Shown here piece by piece: positions 7,155 through 15,700 of a stretch of DNA of 64,000 bases. Position numbers and translations under genes: made by a program. The stretch covers positions 1-64,000 of the forward strand of contig JAAWQR010000006.1 in the NCBI GenBank assembly GCA_022800625.1, in the 5' to 3' direction. This stretch comes from Clostridiales bacterium. GTDB lineage: Bacteria; Bacillota; Clostridia; Oscillospirales; CAG-272. How positions within the stretch are numbered: position 1 is the first letter of the stretch; each line of letters opens with the position of its first letter. The notes under the pieces are model-generated. The model searched no databases, was not told the origin of the DNA, and saw only the letters and a program-made list of their open reading frames with translations.

Positions 7155-7722
7155 AAATAGATTTACAGATAAAATATATAGACATCATAAGCATAGAAAG
7201 ATTTGCACCGATGCGCATTTGGATGCACACAGTAATAAACCAAAATGTCAGTGAAAAAATCAGAGAGAGTAAATGAGTTATTTTATACGCTCTGTCCGGA
7301 AGCATGTAATAGTTTAGAAGGGATGATATAAGTTCTCCTCCGTCAAGACCTCTGACAGGCATAAGATTGAGCGCACTGAGCGTCAATGATATCAAAATAA
7401 AGCTCATTCCTCCTTTTGATTCCGCAAAAGGCGTTGCATATAAGAGAGCAGCGGATAATATTCCGCAGAGACTTCCGCCTATAATAACGGCGGCTTCTTT
7501 AAGTATTCCGCAGTTTATAAAATTGTATTTTATATTGAAACCCAGTCCGGATGAGCGAAATTCTGTCATTCTGATTCCGAGCAATGCTGCTATAAGTATA
7601 TGACCGCCTTCATGAACTGCAACAGCGCTTAAAAATTGCAGGGGGAATTCTATTTGCCCGAGAGCGGCACAAATAAACAGTGATATCAGCACAGCGCCTA
7701 TCTGTAACAAGTTACGTCTCAT
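7147..7722 (-). CDS. SpoIVFB-like M50 intramembrane metalloprotease
   Basis: 191 residues from the ATG at 7722, which overlaps the upstream stop as ATGA; the longer ORF start at 7776 would overlap the upstream gene by 58 bp and is less likely. It carries the zinc motif HEGGH (His37, Glu38, His41) in a hydrophobic segment, and 'NLMPVRGLDGGE' with the third ligand Asp127, the site-2 protease signature. About four membrane segments are visible. In this family SpoIVFB cleaves pro-sigma-K at the forespore membrane. Finding it about 2 kb from a split sigK supports that role here, but other M50 proteases exist, so the substrate is inferred. Confidence 0.85.
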   Translation of the reverse strand: MRRNLLQIGAVLISLFICAALGQIEFPLQFLSAVAVHEGGHILIAALLGIRMTEFRSSGLGFNIKYNFINCGILKEAAVIIGGSLCGILSAALLYATPFAESKGGMSFILISLTLSALNLMPVRGLDGGELISSLLNYYMLPDRAYKITHLLSLIFSLTFWFITVCIQMRIGANLSMLMMSIYFICKSIFK

Positions 7723-8003
7723 GCTTCTGGCAGGAGTGAAGCTATGGAGTCTCCGATAAACTCCCAAAGATTCCATTCCCCCATAAAATATCCGAACGGC
7801 TCTGCTATCGCTTCCTTGTCACCTATATAGGCTGATGTTGTAACAGCAATTTCTTTGCCGAATGCACTTTTTGCCGATATTGCGAGTGTAAAAATAACAG
7901 CGGCGCATCCTGCAGCCAAAAAAGGTTTGAAGTGTTGGCTGTGTGCTGAATTTACCGTGGATTTTTTCCTTCCGAAATGTGAGACAGATTTATCGTTTTG
8001 CAT
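7719..8003 (-). CDS. Small membrane protein coupled to the M50 protease (possible SpoIVFA stand-in)
   Basis: 94 residues: a basic cytoplasmic N-terminus, one membrane segment (about 27-45) and a short acidic C-terminus outside ('EPFGYFMGEWNLWEFIGDSIASLLPEA'). It is translated directly before the protease with an ATGA overlap, the gene order of spoIVFA-spoIVFB. SpoIVFA has a similar single membrane segment but also a long M23-like domain, which is missing here. It could be a reduced SpoIVFA, which inhibits and holds SpoIVFB, or an unrelated partner. No sequence identity to SpoIVFA was recognised beyond topology. Confidence 0.6.
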   Translation of the reverse strand: MQNDKSVSHFGRKKSTVNSAHSQHFKPFLAAGCAAVIFTLAISAKSAFGKEIAVTTSAYIGDKEAIAEPFGYFMGEWNLWEFIGDSIASLLPEA

Positions 8004-8052
8004 TATACCGATCTCCTGATATTATGATTCTATATGAAAGGCTTAAAAATTT

Positions 8053-8880
8053 ATGCTGTCAGATAAAAAAAGATTATTATCAGTAATGATACGCGCCGCA
8101 GAAGATGCGGGGCACGTAATAATGAAGTATTATAACGGTGAATTTTCCATAGAGAAAAAAGAGGACGGCACGCCTGTAACAAGCGCCGATATTGCCGCGT
8201 CAGGTGTTATCCTTAATATTTTACATGCCGAATATCCGGATTTTGCAATAATGTGTGAAGAAACTGACGATGACAAAGAATCAAGACTTTCAAATGATTA
8301 CTGTTTTATAGTTGATCCGCTTGACGGCACCAAGTCGTTTGTAAAGCATACAGGTGAATTTGCAGTGTCGATTGCCGTAGCGGAACATCACGAAGTTGTG
8401 GCAGGAGTTATCTTCATTCCGACGAGCGGCGAGCTTTATTATGCCTTCAAGGGAGAGGGGGCGTATAAAACAATTCTCTCCGAGGATTCCGTTAATCCGT
8501 TTGAAGACAAGCGGATACATGTTTCAGACAGATGTAACGGTCTGATTGCTGTGCAGAGCAGTTCATCAGGGGATAAGCTTGCCGAACAGATTATTGAAGA
8601 GAATTCATTCAGAATAGCTGATGTGCTCCGTGTCAGCTCCTGTATCAAAGGCTGTATGATAGCTGACGGAAGGGCAGATATACATTATCGCTTTGCAGGA
8701 TATACAAAGGAATGGGACACAGCAGGCGAGGAAATCATTTGCAGGGAGGCAGGAGCGATAGTTACCGATGCTGCGGGCGGAACGCTTACAGCAAACAGGG
8801 AAGATGTTCGCAATCTTCGCGGGATCAGAATAATAAACAGGTCAGAATCCGCTCTCGATTCCTCATATATAAATATATGA
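8053..8880 (+). CDS. cysQ: CysQ-type 3'(2'),5'-bisphosphate nucleotidase / inositol monophosphatase family
   Basis: 275 residues. Lithium-sensitive magnesium-dependent phosphatase fold with Glu70 ('CEETDDD'), the metal motif 'DPLDGTKSF' (88-96) and the C-terminal 'EWDTAGEEIICREAGA' holding the last metal-binding Asp. The 'DGTKSF' and 'EWDTA' variants point to CysQ, which converts PAP to AMP during sulfate assimilation, more than to inositol phosphatases. It is divergent from the SpoIVFA-like gene and about 50 bp upstream of a broken kinase gene. Substrate choice within the family is not certain. Confidence 0.85.
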   Translation: MLSDKKRLLSVMIRAAEDAGHVIMKYYNGEFSIEKKEDGTPVTSADIAASGVILNILHAEYPDFAIMCEETDDDKESRLSNDYCFIVDPLDGTKSFVKHTGEFAVSIAVAEHHEVVAGVIFIPTSGELYYAFKGEGAYKTILSEDSVNPFEDKRIHVSDRCNGLIAVQSSSSGDKLAEQIIEENSFRIADVLRVSSCIKGCMIADGRADIHYRFAGYTKEWDTAGEEIICREAGAIVTDAAGGTLTANREDVRNLRGIRIINRSESALDSSYINI

Positions 8881-8930
8881 ACGCATCGGCAAAATATAAC
8901 GGAATATGATTTGAAAGGCAGAACACTTTT

Positions 8931-9470
8931 ATGGGAGTCGGAATTATTGTGTGCGGACTGAACGGCGCAGGGAAGAGCACGCTGGGAAAAGCATTGGCAG
9001 GAGCGCTGAACTTTCATTTTATTGATATTGAAAATATTTTCTTTCGAGATAAATATTAGGGTTATGCCTATGCTTCGCCGTGCACTCACGACGAGGCAGC
9101 AAAGCGATTATATCATGAAATAAATGAGCACAAAAATTTTGTTCTTGCCGCTGTTAAGGGAGAATACGGATACGCAGTTTACAGCCGTTTTAATTATGCG
9201 GTACTGATCGATGTTCCGAAGGCTATAAGAATGGAGCGTGTCAGAAAGCGATCTTTTAAGCAATTCGGTGACAGAATGCTGTCGGGCGGAGATCTCTATA
9301 AGCAGGAAGAAAATTTCTTTGACTTTGTAAGAAACAGACCTGATAATCAAGTTGAAGAATGGTTAAAATCCCTCTTATGTCCTGTGATAAGGATAGACGG
9401 TACATTGCCCACCTGTGAGAATGTCGATTTATGTGTAAATGAAATATGCAGAGAACTAAAACTTATATAA
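8931..9470 (+). pseudogene. P-loop kinase-like gene broken by an in-frame TAG
   Basis: One frame of 180 codons runs from ATG 8931 to TAA 9470 with a single internal TAG at 9057-9059 (codon 43). Before it is a Walker A ('GLNGAGKSTLGKALA'), a LID-type nucleotide kinase start. After it comes 'GYAYASPCTHDEAAKRLYHEI' and 'FVLAAVKGEYG', which continue the same family, an uncharacterised AAA/adenylate-kinase-like protein of Clostridia. Both halves are well preserved with no frameshift, so the stop is recent, or the base is a sequencing error. The ORF track shows only the piece after the stop (9231-9470). Readthrough is possible but has no support here. Confidence 0.8.
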
Positions 9471-9486
9471 GTTTGGAGCGAAACTC

Positions 9487-9515
9487 TTTACAAACGACGA
9501 TTTTTTTGATATAAT
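9487..9515 (+). promoter_or_regulatory. Promoter of nfnAB
   Basis: TTTACA, 17-bp spacer, TATAAT; the -10 ends 58 bp upstream of the nfnA ATG. Confidence 0.75.
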
Positions 9516-9573
9516 TCTATTATTGATTATTTTTCCGCAGTGACGCTCAAGAGTCGGCGGAACGGAGGTTCTA

Positions 9574-10416
9574 ATGTATAGGATTGTAAGCAAGGAAAGA
9601 CTTAATCCGACAGTTTCCAAAATGTGCGTTTATGCGCCCCGCATTGCGGCTAAGGCTGAGGCGGGTCAATTTATCATACTGAGAGTAGATGAAAACGGTG
9701 AAAGAATACCTTTGACCATAGCGGACTATGACAGAAAAAAAGGAACGGTAACTATCATATATCAGATAGTAGGCGCTACAACCCGCAAGCTTGACATGCT
9801 TAAAGAGGGCGACTTTATTCACGATTTTGCAGGTCCGCTCGGGCGTCCCACAGAAACTGAGGGACTTCGCAAGGTTGCTGTTGTCGGCGGCGGTGTCGGC
9901 TGCGCTATCGCGTTCCCGATCGCGAAGAAGCTGGCTGAAGAGGGCTGCACGGTACACAGCATAGTAGGATTCAGAACACGTGACCTTGTTATTCTTGAAG
10001 ATGATTTCAAGTCAGTAAGCCGTGAGCTTAGAATAATGACCGACGACGGTTCACATGGCAAAAAGGGACTGGTAACTGACGCTTTGCGCGAGCTTATCGA
10101 AAGCGGTGAAGAGTACGACGAAGTTATTGCGATCGGTCCGCTTGTTATGATGAAGTTTGTATGTCTTCTTACAAAAGAGTTTAATATTCCGACCGTTGTA
10201 AGCATGAACCCGATCATGGTAGACGGTACGGGAATGTGCGGCGGATGCCGTCTCACGGTTGACGGAAAAGTAAAGTTTGCATGTGTTGACGGACCTGATT
10301 TCGACGGTCACAAGGTAGATTTTGACGAAGCTATTAAGCGCTCATCCATATACCGCGGCTTTGAGCGAGAAGCGGACGGACATGTCTGCAATTTGCTTAA
10401 AAAAGCGGAGAAGTAA
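9574..10416 (+). CDS. nfnA: NfnA: small subunit of electron-bifurcating NADH-dependent ferredoxin:NADP+ oxidoreductase
   Basis: 280 residues of the ferredoxin-reductase/dihydroorotate dehydrogenase PyrK-like family. There is an N-terminal FAD domain (residues 1-95, with the 'RIPLTIAD' flavin motif), a nucleotide-binding domain starting 'VAVVGGGVGCA' (101-111) and a C-terminal [2Fe-2S] motif with Cys222, Cys225 and Cys237. Asp217 is the probable fourth ligand, as in NfnA. PyrK looks similar, but the next gene is NfnB and not pyrD, which decides the call. The complex couples NADH and reduced ferredoxin oxidation to NADP+ reduction and balances these pools in fermenters. Ribosome binding site ACGGAGG. 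Confidence 0.92.
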   Translation: MYRIVSKERLNPTVSKMCVYAPRIAAKAEAGQFIILRVDENGERIPLTIADYDRKKGTVTIIYQIVGATTRKLDMLKEGDFIHDFAGPLGRPTETEGLRKVAVVGGGVGCAIAFPIAKKLAEEGCTVHSIVGFRTRDLVILEDDFKSVSRELRIMTDDGSHGKKGLVTDALRELIESGEEYDEVIAIGPLVMMKFVCLLTKEFNIPTVVSMNPIMVDGTGMCGGCRLTVDGKVKFACVDGPDFDGHKVDFDEAIKRSSIYRGFEREADGHVCNLLKKAEK

Positions 10417-10481
10417 GATTTACATACGATAATTACATATCGCTGCATCTGTGATAGGCGGCGGAACGGAGAAAAATATAA

Positions 10482-11873
10482 ATGGCAAACATGAATCCTA
10501 AGAAAAACGAGATGCCCTCACAGGCACCTGACGTCAGAAATAAAAATTTTGATGAGGTAGCGCTCGGATATACTGAGGAAATGGCTCTTGATGAGGCAGC
10601 ACGCTGTCTCAATTGTAAGAACATGCCTTGCGTTTCAGGTTGTCCCGTAAAAATACATATTCCTGAGTTTATAGCAAAAACTGCGGCAGGAGATTTTGAG
10701 GGAGCATATGAGGTGATCTCACGCTCAAGCTCTCTTCCGGCAGTTTGCGGACGAGTTTGTCCTCAGGAATCTCAGTGTGAATCCAAATGTGTAAGAGGAA
10801 TTAAGGGTGAAGCTGTTGCTATCGGGCGTCTTGAGCGCTTTGTAGCCGACAGACATAACAATATGTGCACCGAAGCTCCCTTAAAGCCTGAGTCTAACGG
10901 TCATAGAGTTGCGATAGCGGGATCAGGTCCTTCAGGCCTGACATGTGCGGGTGATCTTGCGAAGCTCGGATACGATGTTACAGTATTTGAAGCACTTCAC
11001 ACAGCAGGCGGCGTACTTGTTTACGGTATTCCTGAATTTCGTCTGCCGAAGTCGATCGTAGCAAAGGAGATAGATACACTGAAAGCGCTCGGAGTAAAAT
11101 TTGAGACAAATACGATTATCGGTAAAACTCTGTCGATAGACGAGCTTATAGAAGACGGCTTTGAGGCAGTATTTATAGGTACGGGCGCGGGACTTCCGAG
11201 ATTTATGGGGATTCCCGGTGAAAATTTGAACGGTGTGTTCTCGGCAAATGAATTCCTTACACGTATAAACCTTATGAAGGCATACAAGGAAGGCTCTGAT
11301 ACGCCTGTCATGAATATTAAGAGAGTAGCTGTTGTCGGCGGCGGAAATGTTGCAATGGACGCTGCAAGATGTGCAAAGCGTCTCGGAGCTGACGAGGTAT
11401 ATATAGTATACAGACGCTCTGAAAATGAGCTTCCCGCACGTGCTGAAGAAGTTGAGCACGCTAAGGAAGAAGGAATAATATTTAAGCTTCTTACAAACCC
11501 TGTTGAGATTGTTTCAGATGAGAACAGCTTTGTATCGGGAATGAAGTGCGTTAAGATGGAGCTGGGAGAGCCTGATACTTCGGGAAGAAGACGCCCTGTG
11601 GAAATTCCGAATTCCGAATTTGTACTTGATGTTGACGCTGTTATCATGTCTATCGGTACGTCTCCGAATCCGCTTATTAAAGATACCACAGAGGGACTTG
11701 AAACTCAGAAGTGGGGCGGTATCATAACTGATGAGCAAGGCAAGACTTCACGCGATGAAGTATACGCCGGCGGTGATGCTGTAACAGGAGCTGCTACCGT
11801 TATTCTTGCAATGGGAGCGGGAAAGACTGCGGCTGAATCTATTGATAAATATATAAAGGGACTTAATAAGTAA
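10482..11873 (+). CDS. nfnB: NfnB: large subunit (GltD-like flavoprotein) of the Nfn complex
   Basis: 463 residues, the usual length of 'NADPH-dependent glutamate synthase, homotetrameric' proteins that are NfnB. The N-terminus carries two [4Fe-4S] Cys groups ('CLNCKNMPCVSGCPV' about 43-57 and 'CGRVCPQESQCESKC' about 90-104). Next is the FAD Rossmann motif 'VAIAGSGPSGLTCAGDLA' and a second nucleotide motif 'VAVVGGGNVAMDAAR'. The end 'VYAGGDAVTGAATVILAMGAGK' is the GltD signature. It follows nfnA by 65 bp in one operon and a terminator lies just after it. The absence of a gltB large subunit favours Nfn over glutamate synthase. Confidence 0.93.
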   Translation: MANMNPKKNEMPSQAPDVRNKNFDEVALGYTEEMALDEAARCLNCKNMPCVSGCPVKIHIPEFIAKTAAGDFEGAYEVISRSSSLPAVCGRVCPQESQCESKCVRGIKGEAVAIGRLERFVADRHNNMCTEAPLKPESNGHRVAIAGSGPSGLTCAGDLAKLGYDVTVFEALHTAGGVLVYGIPEFRLPKSIVAKEIDTLKALGVKFETNTIIGKTLSIDELIEDGFEAVFIGTGAGLPRFMGIPGENLNGVFSANEFLTRINLMKAYKEGSDTPVMNIKRVAVVGGGNVAMDAARCAKRLGADEVYIVYRRSENELPARAEEVEHAKEEGIIFKLLTNPVEIVSDENSFVSGMKCVKMELGEPDTSGRRRPVEIPNSEFVLDVDAVIMSIGTSPNPLIKDTTEGLETQKWGGIITDEQGKTSRDEVYAGGDAVTGAATVILAMGAGKTAAESIDKYIKGLNK

Positions 11874-11886
11874 GTAACTTAAGATA

Positions 11887-11922
11887 AAAACCGAAGCATA
11901 TTCTTGCATGTGCTTCGGTTTT
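11887..11922 (+). terminator. Terminator of nfnAB
   Basis: 12-bp stem AAAACCGAAGCA/TGCTTCGGTTTT with a 12-base loop starting 13 bases after the nfnB stop. Confidence 0.85.
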
Positions 11923-11973
11923 GCATAAGATAGAAAATAATTGACCGAAAATTTGACGTTTCCCTTGAATAAT

Positions 11974-12012
11974 ATAAAGCGTATGAGATTTTTATTTTCT
12001 CATACGCTTTAT
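11974..12012 (-). terminator. Hairpin ending the birA-side transcript
   Basis: Perfect 15-bp stem ATAAAGCGTATGAGA/TCTCATACGCTTTAT directly after the birA stop on the minus strand. The trailing sequence is AT-rich and not a pure T-tract. Confidence 0.75.
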
Positions 12013-12013
12013 G

Positions 12014-12994
12014 TTATTTAGTCGGTATTATGCTGACCTCTCCCGAAGAAATATATTCCTCATCTCCGTTTTCATATCTTACCAGCAGTCTGAAATCTTC
12101 ATCAATATCAAGAGCGCGTGCCGATATCCTGAGATCTTCCTTTATGACGGTAATATCGTGATTTAAAATAAACAGGCGCTTTTTATATTCGCTAAAATAG
12201 GATTTGTCGCTTAGGTGTTCGTAATAATAGAAGAATTTATCAATTATCGCGGCGGCAAGTCGGCATTTTATGTCAGCGCTGTTTTCCGAATAGGGAAGTA
12301 TAGCTCCTGCAATGCCCGAAAGATCTCCGAATCCGTTTTTTGGCTCAAAAACATTTATTCCGATTCCGAGTACGGCGTAAGAAAGTCCTCCGCTTTCCAT
12401 GTCAAAAGACGCTTCGGTTAAAATTCCGCAAACTTTCAGTCCGCCTGAGAAAAGGTCGTTTACCCATTTTACAGAAACTTCACGTCCTAAGACGCCTTCA
12501 ATTGCTTCAGCCGTGCTGACTGCGGCACATGCCGTGATGTAAAGCGATTCTGAGGCTGACATTTGCGGGCGAAGGAGAATACTCATGTACAGCCCTGTTC
12601 CGTCGGGAGAAAAAAAGCTTTTGCCTCCCCGTCCCTTGCCTGCGCTCTGCATGTCGGCGATTACCGTATATCCTTCGGGTGCTCCGTTTTCTGCCGCTTC
12701 TTTCACAAGGATATTTGTAGAAGTAACAGAGCGGAACACATTGGGATTCGGCAGATCATGCTTCAAATATCTTTGAATTGCCGGAGCTGACATATATTTT
12801 TCCGAAACTAACCGATATCCGCGGTTTGTTACGGCTTCAATCTCAAAGCCGTTCTCCCTCAGCACAGAGATAGCTTTTCCGACGGCAGCGCGGCTGATAC
12901 CAAGTGTCCTTGCGATGACCTCTCCCGATAAATATCCGTCTGATGATTTCAGCATTTCGGCAATCAATTGAGATGTATTATTCTTACTTTTCAT
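12014..12994 (-). CDS. birA: BirA: biotin--[acetyl-CoA-carboxylase] ligase and repressor
   Basis: 326 residues. Residues 8-60 are a winged helix ('GYLSGEVIARTLGISRAAVGKAISVLRENGFEI', then 'NRGYRL'), which makes this the regulatory (class II) form. The ligase core follows with 'STNILVKEAA', the biotinyl-AMP loop 'GRGGKSFFSP' (121-130) and 'VKWVNDLF' (about 184-190), then a C-terminal SH3-like domain. It attaches biotin to carboxylase carrier proteins and probably represses biotin genes, none of which are in the window. It lies 30 bp downstream of a GNAT gene and may be read through from it. Confidence 0.95.
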   Translation of the reverse strand: MKSKNNTSQLIAEMLKSSDGYLSGEVIARTLGISRAAVGKAISVLRENGFEIEAVTNRGYRLVSEKYMSAPAIQRYLKHDLPNPNVFRSVTSTNILVKEAAENGAPEGYTVIADMQSAGKGRGGKSFFSPDGTGLYMSILLRPQMSASESLYITACAAVSTAEAIEGVLGREVSVKWVNDLFSGGLKVCGILTEASFDMESGGLSYAVLGIGINVFEPKNGFGDLSGIAGAILPYSENSADIKCRLAAAIIDKFFYYYEHLSDKSYFSEYKKRLFILNHDITVIKEDLRISARALDIDEDFRLLVRYENGDEEYISSGEVSIIPTK

Positions 12995-13024
12995 AATAAA
13001 AATCTCCGTGCAGTAGTAATCTTA

Positions 13025-13798
13025 TTATTCAACTTTATTCATTCTGTCAACGAAGTCACATTTTCTTGCTGTCATTTCAACCCAAGCGGGACGGAAAGAA
13101 CATTTTATAGCATTGCGCACAGATTTAATATTTGACCATGCGGCGCAGTAAAACGGAACTTTTCCGAGCTTCAGTATTTCAATGGCTAAAGCGCTCGTCA
13201 GAGAAGCCGCAATGCCCAGCCTTCGATATTCAGGCAAAACGTCAATACCGATCTGATACATTGATTCGCAGTCTGCCGAACAGCCTGCAAGACCTATCAG
13301 CCGATCTTTGTCATATGCACCTACACAAAGTATGTCATATTCTTTTCTATCACTGCACAGGGCGTTTCTCCAATCGGCTGTGTATAGTTCATCGAATTCT
13401 CCTTTTTGCAGCAGTCTTGTTTCAAACTTGCAGGGAATATGGCGAAGCAGTTTTATGTCGGGGAGAAAATATTCCGCCATAAAGCATATTTTCAAGCCGT
13501 ATTCAGCAATCTCCTCGTTCAGAACATTCATATTGGGCGTTTCAAAACAATGTTCCGTCTTATACGTATTAACATACTTTGTTACAATATCGATAAGCTC
13601 GGGAGAGGTTTGAGCAACGATATTATTGCCGTATGATACCAAATCGCACTCAAAGGGAAGATTAAGATAAACCCGAGCCTTTTCATGCTTTTGAGACAGA
13701 ACAATTTTATTATCCGCCATCAGAAAATCATCAGGCGAGCAATTGCAGTCAATGGCAGATTGACTAAGAGCAATTTTCAGAATTTCTTCATTAGTCAT
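13025..13798 (-). CDS. GNAT-family N-acetyltransferase
   Basis: 257 residues, start supported by CGGAG before the ATG. The N-terminal half is not recognised. The C-terminal half is a GNAT domain with the acetyl-CoA loop 'IGIDVLPEYRRLGIAASLTSAL' and the following 'YCAAWSNIKSVRNAIKCSF' helix. The substrate cannot be told. It begins 12 bp after thiE in the same direction, so it may be the tail of the thiamine operon without being a thiamine gene. Confidence 0.8.
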   Translation of the reverse strand: MTNEEILKIALSQSAIDCNCSPDDFLMADNKIVLSQKHEKARVYLNLPFECDLVSYGNNIVAQTSPELIDIVTKYVNTYKTEHCFETPNMNVLNEEIAEYGLKICFMAEYFLPDIKLLRHIPCKFETRLLQKGEFDELYTADWRNALCSDRKEYDILCVGAYDKDRLIGLAGCSADCESMYQIGIDVLPEYRRLGIAASLTSALAIEILKLGKVPFYCAAWSNIKSVRNAIKCSFRPAWVEMTARKCDFVDRMNKVE

Positions 13799-13809
13799 AA
13801 TTTACTCCG

Positions 13810-14415
13810 TTAAGTGAAATTCTGTTTTTTGAATTTCATAAGATAATCTTCGGGACTGTCACACGTCATAAGCGAGCTCATAATGCACGCGCCCGCCGCA
13901 CCTGCTTCCCTTACAAGAAAGAGTCTTTCGGGCGTAATACCTCCTATAGCGTATACCGGTATCGGAACACTGCTTGATACAGAGCTTAAAAATTCAAGTC
14001 CGCGAGGTTCAAGTCCCTTTTTGCAGTCGGTTTCAAATACATGCCCTGCCGTAATGTATGTGCAGCCGAGCGAATACGCTTTTTTAGCATCGTTGACACT
14101 GTGACACGATGCACCGAGAACCTTAAAGCTTTTTCGCTCCGAGTCTGTCATCTTGCAAAGGAGCGGCAGCGGCATGTGAAGCTTGTCACATCCGATCTCA
14201 GTTGCGAGGGCACTGTAGCTGTGCAGGATACAGTCAACACTATGCTCTTTGCATATTTTCATGACTTCAAGTTCAAGATTCCTGTATTCATCGGGTGAAA
14301 GATCCTTTTCTCTGAGAATCACGGCACGAGGTTCGGATTTTGCGATTCTTTTAATCCTTGTTAAAAAATTCTCGACGCAAAGCTTTCGATTGGTTATGCA
14401 AATAATATCAAACAT
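13810..14415 (-). CDS. thiE: Thiamine phosphate synthase (ThiE/TenI family)
   Basis: 201 residues from the ATG at 14415, which overlaps the thiH stop by 8 bp. The ORF track's longer start (14478) lies inside thiH and is unlikely. TIM-barrel protein starting 'MFDIICITNRKL', with 'PLLCKMTDSE', 'GASCHSVNDAKKA' (the S-x-H-S-like phosphate region), 'YITAGHVFET' and the closing 'PVYAIGGITPERL' loop. It joins the HMP-PP pyrimidine to the thiazole phosphate. The family includes TenI, which aromatises the thiazole. Some residues around the pyrophosphate site are loosely conserved ('REKDLSPDEY' instead of a canonical 'RxK' context), so TenI is possible. Confidence 0.87.
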   Translation of the reverse strand: MFDIICITNRKLCVENFLTRIKRIAKSEPRAVILREKDLSPDEYRNLELEVMKICKEHSVDCILHSYSALATEIGCDKLHMPLPLLCKMTDSERKSFKVLGASCHSVNDAKKAYSLGCTYITAGHVFETDCKKGLEPRGLEFLSSVSSSVPIPVYAIGGITPERLFLVREAGAAGACIMSSLMTCDSPEDYLMKFKKQNFT

Positions 14416-15667
14416 AAAGGTAATCGTTAAGCACAGGCTGAAGTCCGTCCGATGCGATATCCTTGTACATTTCATCAAGGCTCCTTGTATCGTTTATCTC
14501 AAACTGTTCATCTCCTGTCGCATCATCCTTTCCTGAGTCCTTTCCCGTATATTTGCTTTCATGGTCGCCGATTCCCGTGGAAACTCCCGCTGAAACTTTT
14601 GTTGCGGCAATTTTTACGATTCCGCGGCGAAATTCGGCGGATTCCCGCGTTGATACAGTGATTCCCGCGAACGGCAAAAATATACGGTATGCGCAAATTA
14701 TCTGACAAAGCTGTTTTTCGTGAACATCACGCGGATTTATTTTGTCGTTGTTTACAATAGGACGCAGTCTCGGACATGAGAGAGACATCTCGGCATGAGG
14801 ATATTTTTTTTGCAGGAAGTACAAATGCAGCGCGCTTGCAAGAGCGTCGCGTCTGAAATCGGAAAGTCCGAGAAGAGCGGAGAATGCAACGCCTCGCATT
14901 CCTGCCATAAGCGCCCGTTCCTGAGCTTCAAATCGATACGGCCAAACTCTTTTGTGCCCGTACAGATGGAGCTTCTCATACGCGTCTTTGTCATAAGTTT
15001 CCTGAAATACCGTAACGTAGTCCGCACCGCATTCGTGAAGATATTTGTATTCATCAGTATTTACGGGATAAATTTCAAGACCTACAAGCCTGAAATATTT
15101 ACGCGCCATGCGGCAAGCTTCTCCGATATACTCGACACTGCTCATGCTGCGGCTTTCGCCTGTCAGAAGCAGGATTTCTTCCATTCCCGAATCGGCTATA
15201 ACTTTCATCTCGTGCTCGATCTGCTCCGATGTAAGCTTCATTCGCTTGATGCTGTTGTAGCAGTTAAATCCGCAGTATACGCAGTAATTTTCGCAGTAAT
15301 TGGCAAGATAAAGCGGTGTAAACAGATATACCGTATTACCGAAGTGACGCTTTGTTTCAATGCTTGCACGCTGCGCCATCTTTTCTAAAAACGGTTCGGC
15401 TGCAGGGGAGAGCAGAGCCATAAAATCGCGAACGGTGCATGTATCATGTGACAGAGCAGCCGTTACATCGCGTGCGGTGAATTCTTCTGAATTATAAGAA
15501 TCTGCGATGCTCATGACCTTTTCACAGATGTCGGACTCTATTTTCTCCATTCCGGGCAGATATTCCGTAATATCGCGCCTTGATGCAGGATCATTTTCAA
15601 GACGGTGCTTTTTTGCAAGAGCCGCATCAGACAGATTATCCGAATCAATAAAAAAATTGTTTTCCAT
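14408..15667 (-). CDS. thiH: 2-iminoacetate synthase (tyrosine lyase), radical SAM
   Basis: 419 residues. The radical SAM cluster motif is 'CENYCVYCGF' (C-x3-C-x2-C), preceded by 'NTVYLFTPLYLANYCENYC' as in ThiH. 'LLLTGESRS', 'GLEIYPVNTDEY' and 'VTVFQETYD' are also typical. It cleaves tyrosine to dehydroglycine for thiazole formation and is oxygen-sensitive, unlike the ThiO oxidase of aerobes, which fits an anaerobe. It sits 33 bp after thiG. A low-complexity insertion near the C-terminus ('GIGDHESKYTGKDSGKDDATGDEQF') lengthens the protein relative to typical ThiH of about 370 residues. Confidence 0.96.
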   Translation of the reverse strand: MENNFFIDSDNLSDAALAKKHRLENDPASRRDITEYLPGMEKIESDICEKVMSIADSYNSEEFTARDVTAALSHDTCTVRDFMALLSPAAEPFLEKMAQRASIETKRHFGNTVYLFTPLYLANYCENYCVYCGFNCYNSIKRMKLTSEQIEHEMKVIADSGMEEILLLTGESRSMSSVEYIGEACRMARKYFRLVGLEIYPVNTDEYKYLHECGADYVTVFQETYDKDAYEKLHLYGHKRVWPYRFEAQERALMAGMRGVAFSALLGLSDFRRDALASALHLYFLQKKYPHAEMSLSCPRLRPIVNNDKINPRDVHEKQLCQIICAYRIFLPFAGITVSTRESAEFRRGIVKIAATKVSAGVSTGIGDHESKYTGKDSGKDDATGDEQFEINDTRSLDEMYKDIASDGLQPVLNDYLYV

Positions 15668-15700
15668 AAATCAGTGCCTTTCTTTTACTTGTACCGCCGG

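Noticed and set aside
7147-7776. Longer M50 protease start at 7776
   Set aside because: It would overlap the upstream coupled gene by 58 bp; the ATG at 7722 makes a clean ATGA overlap.
9057-9059. TAG read through or recoded in the kinase gene
   Set aside because: TAG is an ordinary stop in the window (for example at 125-127), and nothing special surrounds this codon, so it is taken as a mutation or error.
9574-10416. PyrK (dihydroorotate dehydrogenase electron transfer subunit)
   Set aside because: The fold is shared, but the next gene is a GltD-like NfnB and no pyrD is adjacent, so NfnA fits better.
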